Below are positions 33,655-43,955 of a stretch of DNA of 64,000 bases, piece after piece (the stretch's first letter is position 1; the number at the start of each line of letters is the position of its first letter). Both the position numbers and the translations under genes were made by a program. The stretch comes from Pseudoscleropodium purum (taxonomy: Eukaryota > Streptophyta > Bryopsida > Hypnales > Brachytheciaceae), in the NCBI GenBank assembly GCA_963969395.1, contig OZ017795.1, forward strand, positions 18,290,001 to 18,354,000, written 5' to 3'. The notes beneath the pieces were generated by a model. That model searched no databases. It was not told the DNA's origin and saw only the letters and a program-made list of their open reading frames with translations.

Positions 33655-33990
33655 ATACTCATTGTCATTTGAAGGTAGTCCACACATGTTCAATGAGATT
33701 AAAGTTTGGCAATTGAGTAGGCTACTCCATAATAGAGTATGGTTGCTCTCAAAACCATTTTTGGACAATCTTCATTGTATGTGAAGGTGCATTATCTTGC
33801 TAAAAAATAACTTCATCAAGATCAAAGCCAAAATCTACCAAAGTACTAAGCAATTTCCCTTGCAATAGTACTAAACAAGCAACAATGCTAGGTTTATGTA
33901 CAACTAGTTACTGCCTCTTTTGAAGTAATAGTGACAAACTACGCAAAAGTGTAGAAATCCAAAATCAATTATAATAAGCACTCATGTCAT
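33655..33990 (-). pseudogene. Dead Tc1-type (DD34E) transposase fragment
   Basis: Read on the minus strand, conceptual translation gives VDFGFDLDEVIF, QDNAPSHTMKIVQKWF and, past a stop codon, PTQLPNFNLIEHVW. These are the last two catalytic blocks of Tc1/mariner transposases (family forms QDNAPxH and WPxxSPDLNPIExLW). The Asp of QDN and the Glu of LIEHVW have 34 residues between them, the Tc1 (DD34E) spacing. At least four stop codons interrupt the stretch, including one before QDN, one after KWF and one in place of the Trp of the second block. It is a decayed fragment; the N-terminal DNA-binding part was not found. Confidence 0.75.
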
Positions 33991-35596
33991 TTTTTTATTT
34001 GAAGAAAAAAATTTCAAAGAAATTACAAAAGAGGTACAATATGATATTCCTTTTTCTAAAAAAACTTAAATTTTTTTTTTATATAATATACTCCACAAAT
34101 GGTTAAGAAAATATATAGTTGTTCTCTTTGCTTAGCTTTAGAACTCAACTCTAGCATAATATACAAATCATCAAGTCTTCAATATCTTCAAGTCTACTCA
34201 ACTACATCTATAACTTGACTATTTTATATAGCTCTTTTGTCTTCAACACAAATAACTTCCATTGTATACACCTTCTAAATTTTAACTAAAACTTCACAAC
34301 AACATTGATGTATGCAATCTTAATATAAAGCTATAATCAATTTAAAAATATTATATAGCACATAAAATAATCTCTTTACATCTTCTATTCCCTTTCAATT
34401 GTATTTGATCAATTATCTACACTACTAAATTCACCCTGACAAAGCACATCCTTGCTTCAACTTCTTTGGCACAAGACAAACAAAAACCAACAGCAAGCCA
34501 CGGGCAAAAATAATAACAGACTTCAAAACTTGCTTAGCAACAACAAGAAGTCATATAATAATAATGGCAAGCAATGATAGCCTTTCTTAAAAAGAAAAGC
34601 CCTTTGACATGAACAACATTTGATATAACTTCAACTAACCTCATAAATATGATTCAAATTCTACAAGTATTTGAGTTACATTTCATCTATGTCTATTTTT
34701 TGAGCTCCAACTTGCATTACTAAACCTTGACATTAAGAAGAAAAACTTTGTTGTGTGCTTCATTGTATGCTAAAAGACTAGCCCCACAACCTCATGGATC
34801 AAGAAGAAAGTCCCATGTAACAACTCCCAATGTCAAAAATTTACTCATCTCAAACTCTAATATGTTCAATGACTGAGATCTTCTCTTACAATAGCACAAT
34901 CAACAACAACTATGATTTTTTTAAATTGAAGATCAGTGGCACTAAAAGAAGGATCTTTTTCTCAAATTGGGATTGCCAGCTTTAATTGAATAACAACATT
35001 TTTTTTTAAATTTGAAATCAATAACAAGGAATAGGGAATATTTTTTAAAACTCTTATTGACAGTTGTAGATTTTTGGGGGGAGAAGGGCTAGGCTAGGCT
35101 AGACTACTTGCTAATTTTTTAAGGATAGTGCTAAGCAACTACAAGGTACATTTTCTTGAGGTAGGAATTGTATTTGTTGCCTTTAGCTTTCAAATAGATT
35201 TTGGAGAAGGTAGCAATTTTATGATTGTAGGAGTAATAAAAAATTGTCTAATTTTCTTAGGGTCAAAGTTTGTAATTTTAGGGTATAGAAGTTCTAAACA
35301 TAATTGGTTGTGTTAGCTCTATAATTGAGTGTCTCTCCAATTTCTATTTTGGCCAACATTTCACTCTATTACTAATATCTTGCTCCATCACTAGTGTCTC
35401 ACTCCATTGCTAAAGTCTTGGATGTAAGTTACACCTTCTAAACAATCCCCTTTGCAATTGCCATTGTCATCATTGTTGCTTATCGTTATTGCTAATGATG
35501 TAATTTTTTTTTAAGTGAGAACTATGGTGTCAAAGCATAAATGCAATATATATTAATGAATCTATTAAATTTTTCTCTAATTAACTTGGAGAATTA
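33991..35596. other. AT-rich gap, no gene
   Basis: No gene is supported. A short GGCTA tandem run lies near 35083-35105. Other open frames are short and lack motifs. Confidence 0.5.
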
Positions 35597-35816
35597 CACT
35601 ATAAGAACCCCATGTTTTTAGTGACAAATTTTAGGTGACATTCTATGTAACAATCATGTTCTTATGCCAACAATAATGTTTGCAACACATTTTGATGTTA
35701 TGGAAGACATCAAAATCAAAATGTTATGGCAAACATTATTGTTGACATAAAAACATGGGTTGTTACATAGGATGCCATCTAAAATTTGTCACTAAGAACA
35801 TAGGGTTCTTTAAGTG
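35597..35816. mobile_element. CACTA-type MITE
   Basis: This 220-bp element starts CACTATAAGAACCC and ends with the inverse of CACTTAAAGAACCC, flanked by a 3-bp TTA target-site duplication at 35594-35596 and 35817-35819. CACT ends with a 3-bp duplication are characteristic of the CACTA (En/Spm) superfamily. Both arms, about 100 bp each, pair nearly end to end (shared TTAGTGACAAATTTTAG, CAACAATAATGTTTGC and ACATTTTGAT), so the whole element is a foldback. It has no coding capacity. Confidence 0.88.
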
Positions 35817-35819
35817 TTA

Positions 35820-37815
35820 GATTCTATATCTCACTATTTGGAAGATTTTTGTACAAAATGACTAATCATATTTGTGTTACTTGCAAAAAAGAAGAAGAAA
35901 TGTTTAAATTGGGTTCATCAACTATAAGTATACTTGATACACTTGCCAACATGCACCTTCCTCAAGGATGTCTTATACATGTTGATGATGTTGGATTAGT
36001 TGCTTTATCACAAGAATAACTGCCTCAAAAGAATTATAAGTATAATCCAAGACACTCAACAAGTGACACCACCGATGATTTTTTTTATTGACGTTGTACT
36101 CAAACTTTAACTTAAGAAAGGTAAGGAGCTTGAAATGTGTGGGACGGCAATAGTATGTACTTCTATAGGAATTTGTCTAATTGCCAATCATTGTCTTAAT
36201 GACAAACCTAAAAGACCCAAGTTGATTATTGGAAGTCATACATTCACAATTTGTATAGGGGATGCAAAGGACATTGCCACCTTGAAGATTTACAACAATA
36301 CTGAACTTCAATTTATACAATTGGATGGGACTTGTCCCATCAAGAAAATGATGAAAGTTCAACTTATATCTTATCCAATAATGGCAAACAATGATTATGT
36401 AAATGTTGAGCCAACTATTACCTATGGTCAAGTTGTTAACTAGGATGCCCAATATCATGAGGGCTAATTATATATCATTCTCAAATTCATCTTGGTCGAT
36501 TTGTTGTTCACAAAACCCGACTAATTGGGATTCCATTGGAAAGTTTATGGTAAAAAGATGGTCAAGGAAAAGGAAAAATAGGTATTGAAGGAAGGTGACC
36601 TATTTGAAAAAGAACATGGATAACAAGGGCTATCTAAGCAATTTCTTGAATGCAACTACCACTTATAACTTCCTAAACTATTACAATCTTAGTGACTCAT
36701 TCATCAATTTTTGATGTTAGCTATAGGATGTGGACCTAATCACCATTACATTCAAGAATTAGAGCATGGCCCAAAATGTAGTGGTCCTCAAGACTAATGT
36801 TCATGACCACATAATTCAAGAGTGTAGATTGTTTGCATAGGTCAATTCTACTATGCCTGTTGAGTCAAATAAATTTAAATTTGAAAGTAGTGATACTCTA
36901 ATATCTTTTTATGTCTTGCATGGATAATTTAATGGGTAATTTATCATTAGGATTGACATTTTTCAAAAAATAAGTGAAAGTAAAAAGTATAGAGGTTTTA
37001 ACCAAGGCATGTTATATAAAAAATGAAATAAAGATGACATATCACTTGAAAAAAACTCTTCATATTTCAAATGTTGCTTTGAACCTATTTTCAATATAAA
37101 AATCCATAATTTCAATGAATCACATGAGGCACAAGCTGCAACAATTATACATAAAATTAGCATGTTGTAGCCAAGAATCTTTAAAATTCAATTGTTTATC
37201 AACTTTGTGAATTTGCCCAATTCTTCTATTATAGGCTATATTATTGCATAAAAAAACTTTGCAATTGAACTTTACTAGAATGATCACATGTTTGTGATTT
37301 GTTAGAAGTAATACCATTAAAAGTAGAATAAGTTCCTCTTTCCTTGCAAGCAATTGTCATAGGAAATTATTGTAAAAAATATTCACTTATTTTTCAAAAA
37401 GTTAAACTTTGTGAAAAAATAAATAGCAAATAAAAAAGTATCCTACTTTTGATTATGTAGTCATTAATCCTTGTTGGCTATTCTTAAGCTTAGGTTTTGA
37501 ATCTTCATGTCTTTTTCAACCCTGTCCCTTGTTGCTTCAAATGTATTGTCTATTGGCTTCTACACGGTTTTACTATACAAAGGATTTTGAAACATTCTGC
37601 CACTTCAACCCCACCAGTTTTAATCCTCCTTGTAATGAATCTAATGTGTCACAACAATGCTTGTCAAATTCCACCACTTGTTTTTTGTATTAGGATTTGC
37701 AAGAATTATGATTGACCATAAGAATTGGCATGCCTACACTACTCTTATTACACAACTCTCAATGGGCAAAACCCCTAACATTATTTTTTATTTTATTTTG
37801 AACCAAATGAATAAC
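35820..37815. other. AT-rich gap with unrecognised open frames
   Basis: The longest frame is 102 codons at 36135-36443. It contains no motif I recognise and is flanked by frames full of stops, so it may be transposon debris. No gene is called. Confidence 0.4.
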
Positions 37816-37981
37816 TTCGTTTGTTCGCCACTCCTGTGAATGAATCGATGCCCACGGGGATTGCACCTTCATGTGAAGTGAAGCATGCCGTGATACCCGG
37901 AGAACAAACGAAGGCGGGTAAGAAGGCCCGATGTTGTCACTCTCCTCACGAAGCTCCGTCATGGCTATGGCGGATTCGTGA

Positions 37982-37990
37982 AAACCCTAA
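37982..37990 (+). promoter_or_regulatory. Telo-box upstream of the metaxin gene
   Basis: AAACCCTAA lies 60 bp before the metaxin start codon. This motif is common just upstream of plant housekeeping genes and often cooperates with site II motifs. Its function here is inferred. Confidence 0.5.
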
Positions 37991-38049
37991 AATTGTCTCT
38001 CCCGTTGCCATTTGCATTTCAGGCGTATTGATCAATCGCAGTTTCGATT

Positions 38050-39045
38050 ATGGACATGATGGACATGGCCTCACCGTCGGAGACGACAGGTAGCAGCAGC
38101 GCCCCTGCGTCCCTGGTGCTAATCACTCGGCCGGCTGCTTTCGGGCTTCCCACGGCATGTCCGGCATGTTTGCCCGCGTTTCTGTATCTGCGCCTGGCTG
38201 CGGTTTCATTTCAGGCGCAGGTGACTGGCGTGGAGCCAGATAGCGAAGATCTTCCCTCGGTGGAGTACGGGGACAATGTGGGATTCGCCAGTGAGAATGG
38301 CGGAGTAGTGGAGTTCCTGCGGAAGGAACATGTGGTGGATTTGGATGCGGAGTTGTCCGATAGTGAGAAAGCGGAGCTGGAGACTTGTAAGGCGATGATG
38401 GAGTCCTGGGTGGCGCACGCTAGTGCGTATGAGGTGTGGCTGCGGGATAACGATCGGCAGTGTAAGGCCGTCTATTTCTCGGAGCTTCCGTGGGTTCTAG
38501 TTCAGGCGTTGGATTGGAAGCAGCGGTTCGCGGTGATGCAACGGTTGGGAGTTACTCCGGAGAATGCCGCCTCGAGGGCCGAGGAGCTCTATAGGAAGGC
38601 CAGTCAGGCGTACTCGGCACTCTCGGTGCTTCTTGGTGACCAGAATTTTTTTTTTAATAATCGGCCGTCGAGTCTTGATGCGCTCGTGATTGGTCACCTC
38701 CTGTTCCACTTGAAGGTGCCATTCGAGGTTTCGACTTTGAAGGGAGAGATTCTTAAGTACCAGAATTTGGTGAATTATGCGGAACATTGGTCGAAGAAGC
38801 TGCTTGGAGAAGAAGAGGATGCTGCCTTTCGTCCGAAGGCACCACCACCTCCCCCTGCGAAGCCAGTGCCGAAAGAGAGAGAGAAACCGGCGAAGAAGCC
38901 TCGGAACGAGAAGGATATTATATTCAAGAAGCGGGCGAAGTATTTTGTGATTGTGCAGTTCGTGGCGGTGTTGATGTATGTTATGCTTGCGGGGATTGAA
39001 GTTGATGATGGCGATGAAGACAACGGCGGTGAGGATGATGAATGA
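38050..39045 (+). CDS. MTX1: Metaxin (mitochondrial outer-membrane import factor)
   Basis: An intronless frame of 331 residues matches plant metaxin along its length. Metaxins sit on the mitochondrial outer membrane with a GST-like domain facing the cytosol and support import and beta-barrel assembly with the SAM complex. Visible blocks are FGLPTACPACLPAFLYLRL (thioredoxin-like N-terminal part, near residues 30-50), ELPWVLVQAL, and a C-terminal GST-helical block around RPSSLDALVIGHLLFHL. A Pro/Lys-rich linker leads to one hydrophobic segment (about 298-316, YFVIVQFVAVLMYVMLAGI) and an acidic tail, as in the Arabidopsis protein. The ATG at 38050 is the first of several close in-frame ATGs (38050, 38053 and 38062), so the exact start is uncertain by a few residues. 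A telo-box sits 60 bp upstream. A nine-T run inside the coding region encodes part of NFFFNN and is in frame. Confidence 0.93.
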   Translation: MDMMDMASPSETTGSSSAPASLVLITRPAAFGLPTACPACLPAFLYLRLAAVSFQAQVTGVEPDSEDLPSVEYGDNVGFASENGGVVEFLRKEHVVDLDAELSDSEKAELETCKAMMESWVAHASAYEVWLRDNDRQCKAVYFSELPWVLVQALDWKQRFAVMQRLGVTPENAASRAEELYRKASQAYSALSVLLGDQNFFFNNRPSSLDALVIGHLLFHLKVPFEVSTLKGEILKYQNLVNYAEHWSKKLLGEEEDAAFRPKAPPPPPAKPVPKEREKPAKKPRNEKDIIFKKRAKYFVIVQFVAVLMYVMLAGIEVDDGDEDNGGEDDE

Positions 39046-40269
39046 GAGCCGTGACCTTACTCTTGCTGTAAGTTTCGTAATGCAGGGATCGCAATCGATG
39101 TTCGCAATTAGAAGACCAGTCTTCTCTGTTCCAATTTTGACCTAATTCCTCCTCATGCGTTTGAAGATTCAAGAATCCAGGGGCCGCCCAAGCAAAGTTC
39201 TGGGGTTAATAAATCATTACCTTCTGTTTAGATACATCAAACAAGGTATCTTCCTTTGCTGTGGTGCTACATCCAATGGAAGTTGTTGCGGATCTTTTGC
39301 CTTCAAGTGCATGACATTAGGTGCTGCTTTAGCAGACAGTTGCTGAAGATAGCGCTGTGAAGAGGCCATGCCCAGTCTCACTCGTGAATCTCTTTGAACA
39401 CTTTCAAAGGTTTTTGACGGGCGTGAAAGATACTTTGCTTAATCCTGGGTGATCGCCGCGTAGTTAATTCAAGGATGGTACAGTTTAATTCAGATTGAGG
39501 TACAGATTTCTTGAGGGTGTATGGTGTAGGCTTATGAAGAGAATCATTTCGGAGCGGCAAACTTGTGTAAGTTATTACTTTATCAGCTTTGAAAACATTT
39601 CTCTGTAAGTATTACTTGTAAGACAGAGTTTCAGATGATTAAAGGACAATTAATTGCATTCAATCTTACCGATTGGAGTTTAGGGTAAGCATACACGTGC
39701 AGGTTCGTGTCTGCAGAATTGCGTTAACTGTTTTGCATACCTTAGTCAGTTGTCAAAATTGGTTTTGATGTCTCAATTTCTCAATTATTCTGCATACTTT
39801 TTGTCGTGGCATTCTGTTGAAGGGAAATTTTCATTCTCGTAATCGTAATTTTGTGGGTTGCAAGACTCTTCTGTTCTGTCTTCTTTTGTTCCATCTAACT
39901 TACACTTGGAACTCGTTTATGTCACGAGCTCAAAGACCAAAAGAACTCATATCATATGTGTTCAGAATTTGACATGTGGTTGTTCTCCAAGCACTTGTTT
40001 ACACCTCCAGATATTTATAATGAATTGTGCAATTAGGGTGGTAATCAGGAGATCGGGGTGAAGGGTTTTTTTATAGCATTTTGGGCTGGAGAAATTGATG
40101 AAGCTTTTTACATTTATGGATGTGGATGAAACATGTAAAATATTGATGAAAACTCAATTTAGTTTCATCTTTAAGTGTACATTCAATCAAAAGTGCAATC
40201 CTATTCCAAGATTTTGTATAAATTTCATGGTTTCATTCATTATAAAATATGTTTTTTTATTATTCTTTC
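39046..40269 (+). other. Metaxin 3' flank, no further gene seen
   Basis: GC content falls gradually after the stop codon. I see no other gene. Confidence 0.45.
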
Positions 40270-41510
40270 AAACAATCCATACCTTCAAAATAGGCTACAT
40301 GCTTTGTTGGTTTGTTTTGTTTGTTATAATGAGATCTCTTGAACCCCTCATTAGGGAGGGTGCATAGATTTGGTTCCTTGATGTTTTGAATTACGGTGTG
40401 AAAGATATTAAATTTTAAAGTTTTATGAGTTAAAATAGAAAATTACTTTTACATTGATTTTGATTGTGGCAAATGGCACAAGGCACACTAGTTGCATTGA
40501 ATTTAAGTGGAATATTGCTCCAAAATTATTTATGTTGTTTGGGATATATTCTTATTTTTGTGATATGCAATCAAGTTCTTAGGACCTCTTGTGTAGAGGT
40601 GGAGAGTAGGCAATAGCAAAATCCATCCATTCATACCTTATTTTAGGTTTTTTGTTTTGTTTGTTACAATGAAATTTCTTGGACCATGTGTCTTCTAATT
40701 ACATTTATGGTACCATCAAAAAGCTCTCATTGAGGAGGGGTGCATGGGCTTTGTTTTGTGGCATTCGTACTTACATAAGAAATGACATTGAATTTCAAAG
40801 TAATACTAGAAAATTTTCATGTTTTGGGGTGTATTTGACCACTAACATGTAATGTTTGGAAAAGCATGAAGATGTCAAAGGACATTTGGCCTGACAAGGT
40901 AGATTTTTATGGATGTTGTAGAGGAAATTGGCATGTTATTGTAAATCTAAGGTGATGTTATCATTGATGTTGATGTTTTATTTGACATGACTGAAAATAA
41001 ATTGATGTTATTTGGGACATCCAAAGAAACATAGACTACCATTTTAACAAGTAGACCCATTTAGATTGTGGGTAAGTTAGTAAAAATTACTACAATCTAT
41101 GATAAAATATTGACCTCATGTGAAAAAATGAGGGGAAGGGAAGCCACATGGCATGCTTCGTAAAAGAAAAAGAAATGGATGAATGAACATTATGGATGAA
41201 AATAAATGGTCTTTATATAAGTAGGGTGGTAAGAAGTGCAACAATCCATATGGGATATGTATAGCAAGATTTGTGTTCAATTAATGTAAAATGTCTAAAA
41301 TAATATGATCCATTGAAATATTTGAAGCAACGCCAAGACGTTTGAAACAATGTTGCCATATGTATTGTACAAAGAACGCAACATCTTGCACTATGGTGTG
41401 AAAGTTATTGAATTTCAAAGTTTTTATAAATTAGAAAATTACTTTTGCTTTTATTTTGTTATAGCAACAACATAGGGCACACTAGTGCTAATTGGAACTA
41501 AAGGCATCCA
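40270..41510. repeat. Degenerate direct repeats (about 340-bp and 1-kb spacing)
   Basis: TTTGTTTTGTTTGTTA(T/C)AATGA opens similar stretches at 40311 and 40651. Both continue with a TTCTTGGA-like phrase and a GAGG(A/G)GTGCAT(A/G)G phrase. A block with GGTGTGAAAG...AAATT(T/C)(T/C)AAAGTTTT and GGCACACTAGT occurs at about 40385-40500 and again at 41386-41505. This is probably a decayed repetitive element; no coding frame survives. Confidence 0.55.
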
Positions 41511-43144
41511 AATGCTCTTTTAATCAATGGATATGTCCATCTAAATATAAATAGGAAAAAAAATTATGAAAGCAAGGATAAGTTTATTGATCATAGTTAA
41601 TCAAACAATATCTTCCTGTCTATTATCAATTTCTTGAAGTCATCAATTTTCAATATTTTGTATTTTATTAGGGTGTGTTATATCTTTTTCCCTATCTCAT
41701 TACATTGACTCTATATAGAAGTTGGTCTTTCATCCACCTTGTTTGCAATCTATCTATAGAGCTTCAAATAATCCCTAAAGGATTGTGGGGAACATTTTAG
41801 ATTCCAATTTTGGACAAGTAAATATAATATCAAATATAAGATCTTTCATATGAGTATCTCATGTTCTATAACTCCATAGTACTTGAATAGATAAATTGAA
41901 GATTTGACTTTGTAGAGGCACAATTGGTCTTGTCAAGTTGAATCCAATTCATTTTAAATTTCACTAATTATAAATGGTATTCATTTTTAAAGTGAAAGTG
42001 AAAATACAAGATATAATTGGGGCTTCAATTTATTTTAATCTTCTATCTTATATATCTCTTGTTTTATAAATCAATTGAGTGATGAATCTAATTGAAGATC
42101 TAAGTCTTTAGGGATATAATTATTGTATGAGGGTATAAACATTTATTAAATTTTCAAGTAGAAGGTCGAAAAACAAGCCCTTTGGAGAAATTGCTTATCC
42201 TTTAAAGAATTAGTTCTTTAGTTTTTGGATACAAGGCTCTTTTGGGGTCAAAAGCAATTCCACTAGAGCACCTTAAAGTTGTAAAATATTTTATTCACCT
42301 GAAATTTGAAAACATCATCATTGAAATCTTAGTTGAAATCTCATTTAAAATCCCTTAGAATATATGCAAGAGAATTTAAGTATTTTTGACATTTGTTGAC
42401 CATAAAAACCATAGATGTCTTTATAAAAAGATTGTATTAAGGACACACTAATCCAATGTCACACAAAAACAAGAGTGTGCAATACCTATTGGCTTGCCGA
42501 AAATTCCACAATTATCCTAGAAAACATGTAATATATGTAACATAGAAAACTCAAAGGAATTTATTATTAATGTAATGTAAAGTTTAGCAACAACTGAATG
42601 TGCTAAGACTTGTGTTGGCACAAGTGAAGATTCCTTCATCTTGCTTTTGCTATGTTTAGAAGAGTTAGAAAAACAACAACTAGGAGCCTTCACTAGCCAC
42701 TAAGAAATTCTAAATATTATTATTAGGCTTTGAAAAGCTGTGTCTTTAGTTTAGAAGAACCACTTGAATGTTTCAAATATCCACAAAAATATTAATAGGA
42801 GTCCTCTAAAATACTAGGTGGATATGCTACTAATTTTTAAAGAAAATTTGACTTCTACTAACTCCTATAGAAGCAAAAGAAGTTATTTAGGTTGATGGAA
42901 GATATATGTCTATGATGAGTAATAACTATTTCATTGCAAGGGATTGCAATATATTGGCCACATCAAAAAAAATTCAAGATTCATTGATGATAAATCAACC
43001 AAATTTAGATAATTCAAGAAGCCAACAACAAAATTTGAAGTGGATATTTTGATCATTTAGTGTACAAATTGAAATTATTTTAAGTCTATTTTATATAAGA
43101 TTTTAAGGTGCTTCCATTGATAATATTCTCAAATTCAAGTTCCA
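41511..43144. other. AT-rich gap, no gene
   Basis: I see no gene, RNA or named element. The sequence is uniformly AT-rich. Confidence 0.5.
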
Positions 43145-43337
43145 TAGGAATAAGACAAATTCTTTTCAAGGATATGAGTGGAGATGCTCCAATGCAGATA
43201 CCTTATCTATGCAATAGGTCCCCTCCCAAAATAATTTAAAATAGGAATATAACAAATTATTTTCAAGAACATGAGTGGAGATGTTCCAATATCAATACCT
43301 TATCTATAGAATAGATTCCCTCCAAAAATAATATAAA
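43145..43337. repeat. Tandem duplication, 97-bp unit
   Basis: Two adjacent copies (43145-43241 and 43242-43337) share TAGGAATA, CAAATT, TTTTCAAG, ATGAGTGGAGATG and ATACCTTATCTAT in the same order. The copies differ at scattered positions, so the duplication is old. Confidence 0.8.
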
Positions 43338-43571
43338 AAATAGATGCTAAAATTTTTGTAAAATTATTTTTCAAAAAAAAATGTATGATTATGAAATAAA
43401 AATTGCATAGTGATGAACAATTCTATTTTCTGATATTAATTATCCAGAAAAAATTAAATATAAGTGCCCATCCTGCCTACTCACTGCGGGAAGGGGATGA
43501 TGGCTGTATGCGCGGGTGACAGACGGGAGACACTGACCCGGCCCGTCCAACCAGGCGGGGACCCCCTGCGA

Positions 43572-43610
43572 TGGGCTGGGCCATGTTCCAAGTGCGTTCT
43601 TTGGCCCAGC
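43572..43610. promoter_or_regulatory. Site II motif cluster upstream of FtsZ1
   Basis: TGGGCT (43572-43577), TGGGCC (43577-43582) and the inverse GGCCCA (43603-43608) lie within 40 bp, about 350-380 bp before the FtsZ1 start codon. GCTGGGCCA and TGGCCCAGC form a perfect 9-bp inverted repeat. Site II motifs (TGGGCC/T) bind TCP factors and mark genes of dividing cells and organelle biogenesis. Control of FtsZ1 through them is inferred. Confidence 0.5.
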
Positions 43611-43955
43611 AATCCTCACAGACGATTTGCGAGAATTCGCAGGCACACGAAGTGGATATGACCATGACAACGCCGATGCTGCTGCAAGGCTATCGAAATC
43701 ACTCAGACTAATCCCCCGCCCTTTCTCCTTCCAATTTCGTCGCATTTGCTTCCAAATCCTGCTTCCAACAAACAGACGCCCTCACTCAATCCGACCTCTT
43801 TTCTTGCAACTCCCCATCCGCTGCAATTTGCAACTGCAACGTACCAACTATCTTTACCTTGAGTGTTTAGAACATTTGTGAGATTTTGTGAGCTTTCTTT
43901 GGAGGTTTGGAAGCTCGAGACCTTCAAATTTTCGAGCTCGTGAGTGGCGAGCAAG

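Noticed and set aside
36135..36443. 102-codon frame in the AT-rich desert
   Set aside because: No recognisable motif, no plausible flanking exons and stop-rich surroundings; transposon debris is more likely than a gene.
43440..43745. 101-codon minus-strand frame upstream of FtsZ1
   Set aside because: No family resemblance; it overlaps the FtsZ1 promoter and its site II motifs.
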